Positions 34,402 through 44,457 of a DNA stretch of 64,000 bases are shown piece after piece. The stretch comes from Candidatus Poribacteria bacterium (GTDB lineage Bacteria; Poribacteria; WGA-4E; PCPOR2b): contig JAJECO010000008.1 in NCBI GenBank assembly GCA_022822005.1, positions 186,001 through 250,000 of the forward strand, in the 5' to 3' direction. The first letter of the stretch is position 1. Every line of letters begins with the position of its first letter. The notes under the pieces are model-generated. The model made no database searches. It worked only from the letters and a program-made list of their open reading frames with translations, and was not told the DNA's origin. The translations under genes were made by a program, and so were the position numbers.

Positions 34402-35295
34402 ATGCAAAAACATCTCAAGTTGACTATCGTTGCAATTAGTATGGCGGCTTTTCTTATCAGTTGTGGCAGCCAGAATCCATACCTTTCCAAGGGCAAAGAG
34501 TTAATTAAATCTGACAAACGACGGAAAGAGGAACGAGCGGCTCAGCAGTTCAAGTTAGCAATTCAACATGAGCAGAACAATGCGGAAGCACACTATCTTC
34601 TCGGCTACTACGATTCTGCCACGTTCTATGCAAGTGGGACCCCAGAAAGGGCGAGCGCATCAATCGAAGAACGGGGTAAGCATATGTTTCAAGCTTACCA
34701 AAACGACAAGCGGAAATATCTTGAAATTCTTGTCTTTGAGACGTTAAGAAATCGTGAACCTGAGGTTCAAAACGCGGCGTTAGATGCACTCAAGCGTATC
34801 TACCAACAAGCTGACCGCAAAAAGTTACTCAACGCTTTGAAAAAAGCGATTAAGTCCAAAGATAACCGTGATAGACACGACGCACAGTGGGTGTTGGCTT
34901 CCCTTGGCAAAGATCACCCTGGGGAAATTGTGCCGATTCTCGTAGATCTGTTAGATTACAAGCGCAGGGAAACCCGTTTGAACGCTGTCAAGGCACTTGG
35001 CGCAATTGGGGATGAAAGTGCGATCCCTGTATTAGTAGAGGTAGTCAACTCCGGTTCAGCCAAGCGCGAAAAAGATAGAGAAGATCCAGAGATACGTGGA
35101 CTTGCTGTCGAGGCATTAGGCAAAATCGGGGGACCTGCCGTAGAAAAGCTGGTCGAGATCGTCCAGAACAAGGGTTCCTCAATGCGTGTTGATGCAATTC
35201 AGGCATTAGAACAACTCGGTGACGAGCGGGCAGTTAAGCCGTTACTGGAGGTGCTAAGCGAACAAGGCAACCGAGAAGTCGTTGTCAACTTCTAA
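34402..35295 (+). CDS. HEAT-repeat lipoprotein
   Basis: The 297-residue protein has a lipoprotein signal (MAAFLISCGS, Cys at residue 22). A short TPR-like segment follows (EERAAQQFKLAIQHEQNN then AEAHYLLGYY). From residue 115 on there are HEAT/PBS-lyase repeats of about 31 residues, e.g. RRETRLNAVKALGAIGDESA, EIRGLAVEALGKIGGPAVEK and MRVDAIQALEQLGDERAVKP. The helical solenoid would act as a binding scaffold on the periplasmic side of a membrane. It is followed 73 bases later by a PDZ-HEAT lipoprotein gene; the two probably work together. Confidence 0.82.
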   Translation: MQKHLKLTIVAISMAAFLISCGSQNPYLSKGKELIKSDKRRKEERAAQQFKLAIQHEQNNAEAHYLLGYYDSATFYASGTPERASASIEERGKHMFQAYQNDKRKYLEILVFETLRNREPEVQNAALDALKRIYQQADRKKLLNALKKAIKSKDNRDRHDAQWVLASLGKDHPGEIVPILVDLLDYKRRETRLNAVKALGAIGDESAIPVLVEVVNSGSAKREKDREDPEIRGLAVEALGKIGGPAVEKLVEIVQNKGSSMRVDAIQALEQLGDERAVKPLLEVLSEQGNREVVVNF

Positions 35296-35368
35296 TCCGA
35301 AGGGCATCTCTAATCAGTTGTTTACGTATTTGGAACTTCTACTCGAAAATCCGCATGAAAGGTATCTT

Positions 35369-37027
35369 ATGACTTGGAAAATACAACTTAGTTTTCTCTT
35401 AATCGTCACAGTTCTATGTGCTGCTGGGTGCAGTGACAACCGTCATTACGACGATCAACTTCAGATGGAAATTCAGCAGTTAGACAGCGATCTTGATAAC
35501 CGTTGGTCAACAACCGGTGTAGTTGTAATTGAGGTGAAGGCGAACGGACCCGCAAGCCGAGCTGATTTAGAAAGGGGCGAACTGATCTCCCATGCGATTG
35601 GCGAACGTACAATCCGCAGCACTGGGGACTTTAAACAAGCGGTTAAGAACGCAATGAAAGAGGACAATAACTTTATCGTCAAGCTAACAGATGGCAGAGA
35701 AATCCGGTTGGCAGTTCGGAGAAGGGGCGATAAAGTTGGTTTAGAGGTCGATGGGTCGCGCGTTAGCAAGGTGACTTCGGGAAGTCCCGGTGATACTGGT
35801 AACATCAAAGTTGGTGACACGATCGAAAGCATAGTTGATGAGCGGAACATTCAAACCATCAAGGATTACAAGAAAGCACTCGACGAGTTTGCAAAGCATG
35901 ATTCTAAGGTTACATTTCGCACAATCGAGTTAATTGGCATTAAGATTGGCACCGTCAATGCGCTCGGTAACTTGGGGGATGTACGCGCTGTTCAACCATT
36001 AATGCAACTTTTGGGGAGCGAAGGCAGCACCTTGCGTCAACCGGCTGCTGAAGCCTTAGACCGGCTCGTTGCGGTCAGTCAATTGAATACGCTCTTCCAA
36101 CAATTTCAGCAAGCCAACGTTGACGAGTTACCCGCGGATCAACTGAACCCACAGCAGCGCGAATCCGCTGAAATCTTGGGGATGCTTACAAGTGACCTTG
36201 AGAACAACCGCGCTACACTCAACGATCCATTCGGCACACAATTCCGGCATCGCTCCGAAGCTTTATACCAGAAAATAACCGACGGACAGATGGTAGAATT
36301 GGCACGGCAATACCTCAAACGTGAGATCGAACCAAATCAGGAGATCCGACGTGCTTGCATTTCCATTTTGGGACACCTCAAACCCACATCCGCGATTGAA
36401 GACCTGATTGCAGTGATGGAAGACAGTATGGAAGTTCCGGGTATTCGCTTCAAGGCAGGCCTTGCGCTAAGTCAGATAGGAGAGAGTTCCGTTGATGCGC
36501 TCATCGCTGCCTTCGACCAAGGTGATGCAAGTGTCAAAGATATCGCCGCTTCGGCGCTGGGAAACATCGGTGGGAATAAAGCACGGAGCACGTTAATCAA
36601 CGCTCTCAAAATGACAGACAATCCTACGATTAAATTGACCGTCGCCGATGCCGTCGCTAAGATCGGTCGTTCCCCTTCGATTGAGGCACTTCGTCATCAA
36701 AGAGCGGAGCTGCCGGAAGGAAGCGGATTAAGGACATTCCTCAACGAGCTGCAGGTATCACTGTTTAATATCGAATTAAAGTATCAAAGCCATCTGAACA
36801 GTGAAAATATTTCAGCGGAACTACGACAAGAGTTCAAAAATAATCAGATCCCGCTTTCCCAAAATGCTGTTCTTTCCATCCAAAAGAAAGACAGTGAGTG
36901 GTGGATAGATGACAAGGATAATCAACGGATGTACATTGTCCGTAAAGAAGCCCGTAAGGAAGAAGGTAGACTCAACATCTATGAACCACTTGATGCACAA
37001 TCAATGTCGTATTCGGTCACAAACTGA
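35369..37027 (+). CDS. Lipoprotein with two PDZ-like domains and HEAT repeats
   Basis: From ATG 35369 the protein has 552 residues and a lipoprotein signal (MTWKIQLSFLLIVTVLCAAG followed by the lipidated Cys). An earlier in-frame ATG would bury the signal, and GAAAGG precedes the chosen start. Two PDZ-like modules lie at about 40-180: GPASRADLERGELISHAIGE and SGSPGDTGNIKVGDTIESIV, the carboxylate-binding style found in HtrA and RseP. HEAT repeats follow (LGDVRAVQPLMQLLGSEGST; then IRFKAGLALSQIGESSVDAL; then VKDIAASALGNIGGNKARST). No protease domain is visible, so it is probably an adaptor. PDZ plus HEAT in one lipoprotein is an uncommon mix. Confidence 0.8.
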   Translation: MTWKIQLSFLLIVTVLCAAGCSDNRHYDDQLQMEIQQLDSDLDNRWSTTGVVVIEVKANGPASRADLERGELISHAIGERTIRSTGDFKQAVKNAMKEDNNFIVKLTDGREIRLAVRRRGDKVGLEVDGSRVSKVTSGSPGDTGNIKVGDTIESIVDERNIQTIKDYKKALDEFAKHDSKVTFRTIELIGIKIGTVNALGNLGDVRAVQPLMQLLGSEGSTLRQPAAEALDRLVAVSQLNTLFQQFQQANVDELPADQLNPQQRESAEILGMLTSDLENNRATLNDPFGTQFRHRSEALYQKITDGQMVELARQYLKREIEPNQEIRRACISILGHLKPTSAIEDLIAVMEDSMEVPGIRFKAGLALSQIGESSVDALIAAFDQGDASVKDIAASALGNIGGNKARSTLINALKMTDNPTIKLTVADAVAKIGRSPSIEALRHQRAELPEGSGLRTFLNELQVSLFNIELKYQSHLNSENISAELRQEFKNNQIPLSQNAVLSIQKKDSEWWIDDKDNQRMYIVRKEARKEEGRLNIYEPLDAQSMSYSVTN

Positions 37028-37213
37028 TAAGCTACAGTTCGCACAGCATCACCAAGTTTGAGGACACGACTGTTTGACTCGAGCGGTGGATTCGGGCGTA
37101 CTTTGAAGTTCAGGGGATGCGGACAACCACTTCGCCCTTTAAGAAGATAGATACCAATCCCGCGAAGCGAGGATCTCGATTCAATCGGGACCTGCAAATT
37201 AACTCCCAACCAG

Positions 37214-38050
37214 ATGAAAATTGGCGTTACCTCCGATCTGCATACCGATGTTACCCCGCTGAATAAACAGATTCTTCCACATATCGTCGAGGCGGTTGAG
37301 AAAGCAGGCTTGGATATTTTTATCCTAGCTGGTGACCTCTCACCCAACCTGCTCGAACTCGCCAACATCCTGACTGTGTTCACCGAATCCAGCCTAAACT
37401 GCCCAAAATTATTTGTTCCTGGAAACCACGATATCTGGATTAGCGAACACCCCGATATTACGAGCGAACAGAAGTACGAAGCCATCACGGCAGTCTGTAG
37501 AGAGTGCGATTTCCAGCCACTGGACGCCATGCCCTTCGTTAAGGATGGGGTGGGGTTCTGTGGCACAATCGGATGGTACGATTATTCATTCCGACCCAAG
37601 AAGTATAATTTTTCAGGCCAGCAATACGCGTCGAAACAGTTATCAGGATCCGTTTGGAACGACTCAAATTATGCTAAATGGAATGGCACAGACCCGGAAA
37701 TTGCTCACCGATTTGAGAATAAGTTGCGAGAACAGATCCGTTCGATAAAAGATTCTGTCTCGCAGATCATTGTGACAACTCATCACGTCCCCTTCCAAGA
37801 GTGTGTCCAGTCTCGCGGAACGTTGCCGTGGGACTTCTTCAGTGCCTACATGGGAAGTCAAGGTCTCGGCAAAACCTGCCTCGAAGAGGAGCTTGTCACG
37901 CACGTTCTCTTTGGCCATACGCACACGCCAATTCATCAGCAGATTGGCAATGTCACTGCAATCTGCTCTCCAATTGGGTACTTGCATCAGGCCCCGACGT
38001 GTAATTTATCCACCTATGCACAGGAAAGACTCACCTGCTTCGAGATCTGA
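37214..38050 (+). CDS. Calcineurin-like metallophosphoesterase
   Basis: The 278-residue protein has the five metallophosphoesterase motifs: SDLHTD (residues 7-12), LAGDLS, PGNHDIW, TTHHVPF and FGHTHTP, giving the two-metal site. It has no signal peptide and should be cytoplasmic. Family members cleave phosphomonoesters, phosphodiesters or nucleotides; nothing here fixes the substrate. It stands between the lipoprotein pair and the C25 protease gene, 186 bases after the former. Confidence 0.88.
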   Translation: MKIGVTSDLHTDVTPLNKQILPHIVEAVEKAGLDIFILAGDLSPNLLELANILTVFTESSLNCPKLFVPGNHDIWISEHPDITSEQKYEAITAVCRECDFQPLDAMPFVKDGVGFCGTIGWYDYSFRPKKYNFSGQQYASKQLSGSVWNDSNYAKWNGTDPEIAHRFENKLREQIRSIKDSVSQIIVTTHHVPFQECVQSRGTLPWDFFSAYMGSQGLGKTCLEEELVTHVLFGHTHTPIHQQIGNVTAICSPIGYLHQAPTCNLSTYAQERLTCFEI

Positions 38051-38221
38051 TTCCGATAGTGGACAACCGGTTTGTGAGCTAAGTCACGGAATCGTCGAAC
38101 GAAGATTTATACCACCTAAACAGTGTGAAGAATCAAATCTTAACAATCTACTAAAGATGGTGATGTGTAGCATACGATCCGCAACGACCATCCGCAACTG
38201 TAACGAGGAGGCAACGCCCAC

Positions 38222-41200
38222 ATGAACCGCCTGAATCAACATATCAGTGATTTCACAGCGCTGAAGCTATGGGCAGCTTACCTCTTCCGTTTTACGCTTT
38301 GCACATTATGTTGCTTCTACCTGTTTGACACTTGGACTTTAGACGTTCACGCCAACGCCAACGCCAGAACCGATCAGAACGGAATTACTGTCGAGTTCAC
38401 TCTTCCAGAGCTTGAGGTCTCGACAGTTAAAAGGAATGGGATTCGGTATCAGGCGGTAAGCTTTGAAGGAAGTGGGTTTACCAACGAAGTGGGTAATCCA
38501 CGCCTCCCTGTGTCGCGCGTTATTCTTGGTGTGCCACCAAACGTCAAGTTTAACCTCGAAATCCTACATGCGCCTACAGAGACGCGGTCCGGTTATCGCA
38601 TCCTACCTGTGCCACACAGTGTTCCGAAATCAAGCAGCTCAGATGCTGCTTCCCTCGCCCATCCTGAAGACTTCCAGACGCTTGAAGAAGAGTGGCGTGA
38701 AGATGGTCCTGCTTACAGGTCCAACAGAAGTTATCCGAAAACCGCTGCACAGGTTGTTTATGACGGCTATATCCGTTCCCAGCGGGTGGTTTATCTCGAA
38801 CTCCGGCCAGTCCAGTATCAACCGAAATCGAGGACGTTGCGGATTCACTCTCGTATGGCTGTTCGCGTTAATTTTGTGCACCAAGGTTCAGATAACAGAT
38901 TTCCGAGTACCAGCACATCCTTCTCTCAATTTACCACCACAGAACCGGCTTCATTTGAGCGGATGTACCAAAACTCCCTGTTAAACTATGATGCCGCTAA
39001 ACGTTGGCGCGTTCCAACCACGAACGAGGCTGCTGCACCAGCAGGACCGGTAGTACCGGAGCAAGCAACTGGAGAACGGTATAAGATTCTCGTTGACAAA
39101 ACCGGGATCTATCGCTTAACGAACGAAGATCTACGGCAGAAGTGGGGGATCGATTTGAGTAGGGTCGATCCACGGCGTTTGCATCTTAGAACAAATAATA
39201 GGGAGGTCCCAATACACATTTATGGTGAAGAGGATGGACGTTTCGATCGAGGCGATTTCATCGAATTTCTCGGCATAGATGCGAAGAGTCGGTATACACG
39301 ATGGAATGTCTATTGGCTGGGTGCTGAACGCACGTTGGGGGCGCGCGTTTCCGAAATTCACGGTAGTCCTGATGATCCAACAGCAAAGGTTGTTCCCAGT
39401 TTCCGATCGAAACTTTATTTTGAAGAGGACCATCTGCACAATAACTTGCGACATGCTGATCCCAAAGACGTTTCGCCAGATGACAAGCACAGTTGGTATG
39501 AAGCGCTGGATTTCTGGTATTGGGTCGGCGTAAAAAACTTGGCTGATGCGAATGAAGTAGATCTTGAATTTCCGCTTTATGACCTCACGCAGAGCTTCGA
39601 TCAACCGAGTATCCATGTAACCTTGCAAGGTGGGACCCCAACCGATCACGAGGCTCTGGTTTCAATCAACAATATCCGGATTGATGAGGTCAAGTGGCCA
39701 AGCCACGAAGTTGTCACAGTTGGCAAAACACTGCGGGTCTGGAACAACCTTCGGGATGCAACCAAGGGTGAGAAGAATGCGATTACCCTCGCTCGAATTG
39801 ATACCACGGAAGAAGAGAATACCACCGCCTTTCCTTATCATGTTTATATCGATTCTTTCGAGGTCGAGTATACGCGGCTGCTAAAAGCGCTCAACGACTC
39901 TCTTGAATTCACTACTCCTCCCAGCATCGACCCATACAACACGCGAAGGCAGCGTAGATTAGAATATACTATCCAGACCTTTCTCTCTCCAGATGTGTCA
40001 ATCTTTGAACACGACGGCGAGGTGTTGGTGTCAAAGTTTCAAAACCTCAAGGTTGAGCGTGTAGATTTGGACAGAGCGGAACGGAACCGCCTCCGCGAAA
40101 TCTACCGCATTAACGCCGAATCCGAAGGCACAAGTGAACCTTTGCCACAGGACATCCCACGCGTTGCTTACAATGCAACATTCCAAGCGCGCGATGCACA
40201 CGATGCAAAGTATATCGCGGTCTCTTCGGCAGGCGTACGTCAGCCGGTTCGGGTTGAGGCAGCAAAGCCAAACGATCTGCTCTCCCCTACCAATGGTGCG
40301 GACTACCTGATCATCAGTCATCCAGTATTCCTTGAGCCGTCGAAAAGGTTGGCGCGATGGAGATCAACACAAAAGGGGGGTGGATACCGAACAAAAGTTG
40401 TTGATGTTACACAGATTTATGACATCTTCAGCAATGGCATGGTTAATCCGCAAGCCATCAAGGACTTCCTCACCTATGCCTACAAGCATTGGCAATCGCC
40501 CGCACTCTCTTATGTCGCAATTATGGGAGATGGAACGTACGATCATCGCGGAATTGATAAGGAGATCTACCCGGAACCTCCCGAAGTAACGGGATACATT
40601 CCAACCCACTACATCTGGACTCTCTCTTTTGGAAAAACGTCAGTTGATCACTGGTACACGACAGTGAACGGCATTGATGAACTACCCGATTTCTACATCG
40701 GTAGGTTGAGCGTGGAAACACTCCAACAAGCCAACACCGTCGTTAGTAAACTCATCAACTATGAAGATAAACGACCAAACGGAGACTGGCGTCGCCGGAT
40801 AATCTCCGTTGCAGATGATGAAATCAATAATGCGAGCGAAGATATCTTTGAAGAGAGTTTGAGCGCGCTTTCAAAAAATCAGACGCTACTCGGTTACGAA
40901 ACCGTACCGATCTATCTGGAAGATGTGGTTGACATGGTTGAAGCAAATAAAGCGGCTTACCCCGAGCTTCCACAACGGGTGGCAAAGGATATGATCATTG
41001 ATGCAATGGGAGATGGCGCGGTTATCGCCCAATATGCGGGTCACGGCGGTCGCATTGTTTGGGCACATGAGGCAATCTTCGACAATCGGGCAATTGATCA
41101 GGTAAGTGAAACCGATCACCTCCCGTTCATGCTGGTGTTGAGTTGTTATAACGGCTATTTTGACGCGCCCGGTGAACCGAGCATGGCGGAGAAGCTGCTC

Positions 41201-44200
41201 CGAAAAGATAGGAGTGGGATTATCGCCATGTTGAGTGCTACACGCCTGACTTATGGTAGCGGGAACGACTCGCTTAACAATATCATCTTTGACATGATTT
41301 TTGAGCGCAATATACGGCAACTCGGCCCACTCAGTTTCGACTCTAAGATCGAACAAATAATACAGGATGGCCGGGGACAACTCAATGTCATGCTGGAATA
41401 CACTCTCTTCGGTGATCCGGCGATGCGCCTCGCTATGGCGGATTATGAGATTGAGACGGATATTGAAACGAGAACCGTTGCACCGGGACAGCTTCTCAAA
41501 ATCGCTCCGGGCCAGATTGCCGAGGTTACCTACGACCCTGCAATTAAGCAGAAATGGTTTACGCCAATCTCAGATTTCAACGGACGAATCTATGTAAAAG
41601 CCATTTTTCCTGGCACTTATTCAATGCTTGAGGGTGAAGAAGAACTGTTGAGGGTATATTCAGGTAATGTTCCTGTCACCCAAGAGGCCGCCGTCGTGAA
41701 CGGGAAATTCCCCGGACTTTCCCTTCCTGTACCGAAAGGAATTAGTGCAGGAGATGCCCATGTTGAATTTTATGCTGAAAGTCCAACCCACATTGCTGCC
41801 AGTGGACACTCACTTACTGTGCTCGTACCGAAGATTCTTGATATACAACCGGAACTCGTTGATAGCAGGCCGGGGGTGGAACCATCTCAATTTCGGGTCT
41901 CTGTACAGGTTTCCGACGAATTGAACGAACAGGGCATCAGGTCAGTGAGTCTGGAGTGGCGAGACCCGGTGAAGAGAGAATCGTTCAACGAAACGATGAT
42001 CCGGGACACATCACGCGGCCGTGGTTGGTACACAACCCCTAAACCGTTACCTCTACCAGCGAACCGTGCGCGTATTCAATATGAGATTACAGTTGTCGAC
42101 ACTGACAATCGATACGTCAGCTCCGGACGGCGGACATATCGCCCGTTTGTATTTCCTGACGTACGAGTTACACCTGGGTTGGGATTTTCAGACCCGTTAA
42201 TCTATTATGGTTACTCCCGCGAAGATAGTGCTTGGACGATTAATGCAGATATTGAGCAGATTGAAGATATCGAACTAAAAGAGAATTTAGAGGTCGCTTT
42301 TTTTTCAGGAAACCCCGACCGCGATGGAGATGGTGTTGTTGATACCGGTGCGAAGCTGCTTGGGCGAACACAGATTGCGCCGAGTGCGTGGCAACGTAAG
42401 GATCCGATAGAACCTCACAAGAATTCAATCAAGACCGAGGGTGAGACCGATAGCCTACTCCGACCCCGTGCTTTCACGGAGAGACCTCTCAACACTAACT
42501 GGATCGCAACAGCAACCCTTGCGCATGAATTACCGATTGGCAATCATGAGGTTTTCGTATTTGTTGATCCCGCTTTCAATTCCGCTCAAATGCCGCACGG
42601 AAAACTCCGAGAAGGTGACGAGAAGGACAATATTAGCTCACGCCTGATTCCAATTCAGAGCAGTCTCATCGGTAAAAGGGATCAGCGTATTTTTAGTCGA
42701 GATGGCGCGCTCGATTTCCGCATACCCGCCCATGCTGTTCCAGAACTCGCAGTTTTGACGATCGCACCTCTAAATAACCAACAACAACCTAAACCGGTGA
42801 ATCAATTAAGTCTCATCCCAGTCACGCTGCCAAATGGAACTGATACAGCAGCTTATAATGCAGTAGTAGATATAGCCTCAATGAATCAAACACCGCTACA
42901 ACAGCCGATTACAGCGGAACTGCGATTTGATCTTTTGGCATTGCAAGAAACAATTAAGGCTGAGTTAGGATTAGAAGATATCTCAAATCCGGCTCCGGAT
43001 CAGCTTGTCACCATTGATGAAGGATCAGAGGTAGTCGCACAGGATATTGGTATGTACCTGTGGATAGATGCATTGAAAAACTGGGTTCGCCTTGATTCAG
43101 AGTTGGTCAAATCGTCCGACGGATCGATGCAAACCCAATCGACACTTGCAAACATCAGTGCATCGAATCATGGCGATGGTGAGATCCACTCGGTTAGGGT
43201 TGACCCAACCGCTGCACGGATAGGGAAGTGGGTGTTGCTATTTACATCGTCCGGAACTTACCGCTTACTGATCAGTGAAGAAGAAAAATCGCTCGAACTC
43301 ATTAATCCAGATCAATTCGTGGACCCAACGTTCCAAGATCCAAGCGTGTTTAGGGACGGGGTTGCCATCGGAATAGAATTAGGTGAGAACGATTTTCAGT
43401 TTGGAGATGTCCTTACTTTTCAGGTGTATGGTAGCGCGTCCAGCGGTTCCGATACAACGTATTATCCTTCAGGTTTTCGCGAGCAAAATGTCGGACGAGG
43501 TAGTATCCAACACCTCCATCTCGACGAAGATTCATCAATGCCGCTCGATCGGTGGGTCATTCTTTTCATCAATTCGGAACAATTCCAGATTGAAGGGGAA
43601 AAGTACGGGCTCCTATCACGGAACGGTGCACCCGTGCGTGGTAAAGTCGGCAGCGAATTCATTTATTCTCAGTTCGGTCTACGTCTTAAGATAGCAGCCG
43701 GCGACCGAGAATTTGAGGCAGGAGATAGCTTCCAATTTAATACCAAAGAGACTGGCCGGATCCGCGCTCAAGTCCCAATGCTGGGCACGTTAACACTGAT
43801 GCAAAGTAACGATAGTATCCCACCCGATCTCCAGTTGACGATTGGGAAACAGAATTTCATTGACGGCGACCCGGTATCCTCAGAACCTTTCATCCAAGCG
43901 ACACTCACGGACGACAATGGCATTGATTACATCACTCGCTCCGTCCATCTCGAAATAAGCCGGGATAGCCAGCCGTTTACGCCAATCTCAGAAACGGAGT
44001 ATCGACTCAGCAATGTTTCAGGATCTAATCAGGTTAGTCTAAACTATCAATCCCCTGAGCTGGAACCGGGAACGTATCGCGCTCGCCTCAGTGCCAGCGA
44101 CCTCGATGGAAACAGATCGGAGGCAGAGATCGAATTCCGTGTCCACAAAATCCTTCAGTTACTCGAAGCGATGAATTATCCAAACCCATTCGCGGGAGAG

Positions 44201-44446
44201 ACTGTAATCACTTGTGAACTGACCGGTACCGCTGATGAAATGTCGGTCAAAATTTATAGCCTGTCGGGACGGTTAGTCCGTGAGTTTACGGAGCCAGCAC
44301 GGGCAGGATTCACGATGATACCTTGGGATGGGCGGGATCGAGATGGCGAAGATGTTGCCAACGGCGTGTATTACGGTAAGATTCGCGTTAAAACGGCGGG
44401 GGAGAAGGATTTAACCGAATATATCAAGATAATGAAGCTAAAGTAG
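38222..44446 (+). CDS. Giant gingipain/PorU-type C25 cysteine protease with C-terminal sorting-like domain
   Basis: The 2074-residue protein begins with an export signal (hydrophobic about 21-50). A propeptide-like region and beta-rich domains lead to a Peptidase_C25 domain at about 690-1080. The catalytic dyad is His941 in YAGHGG and Cys975 in LVLSCYNG, with the 34-residue spacing seen in gingipains and PorU. The long C-terminal half is Ig-like, and the last 90 residues (from NYPNPFAGETVI) match the FlgD-Ig/type IX sorting domain. In Bacteroidota PorU cleaves such domains and attaches cargo to the surface. GAGGAGG lies 10 bases before ATG. PorV-like and DUF4159 genes follow in the same operon. 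Confidence 0.88.
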   Translation: MNRLNQHISDFTALKLWAAYLFRFTLCTLCCFYLFDTWTLDVHANANARTDQNGITVEFTLPELEVSTVKRNGIRYQAVSFEGSGFTNEVGNPRLPVSRVILGVPPNVKFNLEILHAPTETRSGYRILPVPHSVPKSSSSDAASLAHPEDFQTLEEEWREDGPAYRSNRSYPKTAAQVVYDGYIRSQRVVYLELRPVQYQPKSRTLRIHSRMAVRVNFVHQGSDNRFPSTSTSFSQFTTTEPASFERMYQNSLLNYDAAKRWRVPTTNEAAAPAGPVVPEQATGERYKILVDKTGIYRLTNEDLRQKWGIDLSRVDPRRLHLRTNNREVPIHIYGEEDGRFDRGDFIEFLGIDAKSRYTRWNVYWLGAERTLGARVSEIHGSPDDPTAKVVPSFRSKLYFEEDHLHNNLRHADPKDVSPDDKHSWYEALDFWYWVGVKNLADANEVDLEFPLYDLTQSFDQPSIHVTLQGGTPTDHEALVSINNIRIDEVKWPSHEVVTVGKTLRVWNNLRDATKGEKNAITLARIDTTEEENTTAFPYHVYIDSFEVEYTRLLKALNDSLEFTTPPSIDPYNTRRQRRLEYTIQTFLSPDVSIFEHDGEVLVSKFQNLKVERVDLDRAERNRLREIYRINAESEGTSEPLPQDIPRVAYNATFQARDAHDAKYIAVSSAGVRQPVRVEAAKPNDLLSPTNGADYLIISHPVFLEPSKRLARWRSTQKGGGYRTKVVDVTQIYDIFSNGMVNPQAIKDFLTYAYKHWQSPALSYVAIMGDGTYDHRGIDKEIYPEPPEVTGYIPTHYIWTLSFGKTSVDHWYTTVNGIDELPDFYIGRLSVETLQQANTVVSKLINYEDKRPNGDWRRRIISVADDEINNASEDIFEESLSALSKNQTLLGYETVPIYLEDVVDMVEANKAAYPELPQRVAKDMIIDAMGDGAVIAQYAGHGGRIVWAHEAIFDNRAIDQVSETDHLPFMLVLSCYNGYFDAPGEPSMAEKLLRKDRSGIIAMLSATRLTYGSGNDSLNNIIFDMIFERNIRQLGPLSFDSKIEQIIQDGRGQLNVMLEYTLFGDPAMRLAMADYEIETDIETRTVAPGQLLKIAPGQIAEVTYDPAIKQKWFTPISDFNGRIYVKAIFPGTYSMLEGEEELLRVYSGNVPVTQEAAVVNGKFPGLSLPVPKGISAGDAHVEFYAESPTHIAASGHSLTVLVPKILDIQPELVDSRPGVEPSQFRVSVQVSDELNEQGIRSVSLEWRDPVKRESFNETMIRDTSRGRGWYTTPKPLPLPANRARIQYEITVVDTDNRYVSSGRRTYRPFVFPDVRVTPGLGFSDPLIYYGYSREDSAWTINADIEQIEDIELKENLEVAFFSGNPDRDGDGVVDTGAKLLGRTQIAPSAWQRKDPIEPHKNSIKTEGETDSLLRPRAFTERPLNTNWIATATLAHELPIGNHEVFVFVDPAFNSAQMPHGKLREGDEKDNISSRLIPIQSSLIGKRDQRIFSRDGALDFRIPAHAVPELAVLTIAPLNNQQQPKPVNQLSLIPVTLPNGTDTAAYNAVVDIASMNQTPLQQPITAELRFDLLALQETIKAELGLEDISNPAPDQLVTIDEGSEVVAQDIGMYLWIDALKNWVRLDSELVKSSDGSMQTQSTLANISASNHGDGEIHSVRVDPTAARIGKWVLLFTSSGTYRLLISEEEKSLELINPDQFVDPTFQDPSVFRDGVAIGIELGENDFQFGDVLTFQVYGSASSGSDTTYYPSGFREQNVGRGSIQHLHLDEDSSMPLDRWVILFINSEQFQIEGEKYGLLSRNGAPVRGKVGSEFIYSQFGLRLKIAAGDREFEAGDSFQFNTKETGRIRAQVPMLGTLTLMQSNDSIPPDLQLTIGKQNFIDGDPVSSEPFIQATLTDDNGIDYITRSVHLEISRDSQPFTPISETEYRLSNVSGSNQVSLNYQSPELEPGTYRARLSASDLDGNRSEAEIEFRVHKILQLLEAMNYPNPFAGETVITCELTGTADEMSVKIYSLSGRLVREFTEPARAGFTMIPWDGRDRDGEDVANGVYYGKIRVKTAGEKDLTEYIKIMKLK

Positions 44447-44457
44447 AGCGGAACGAA

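Noticed and set aside
38639-38884. Short antisense frames inside the protease and propeller genes
   Set aside because: All are shadows without start signals or recognisable domains.
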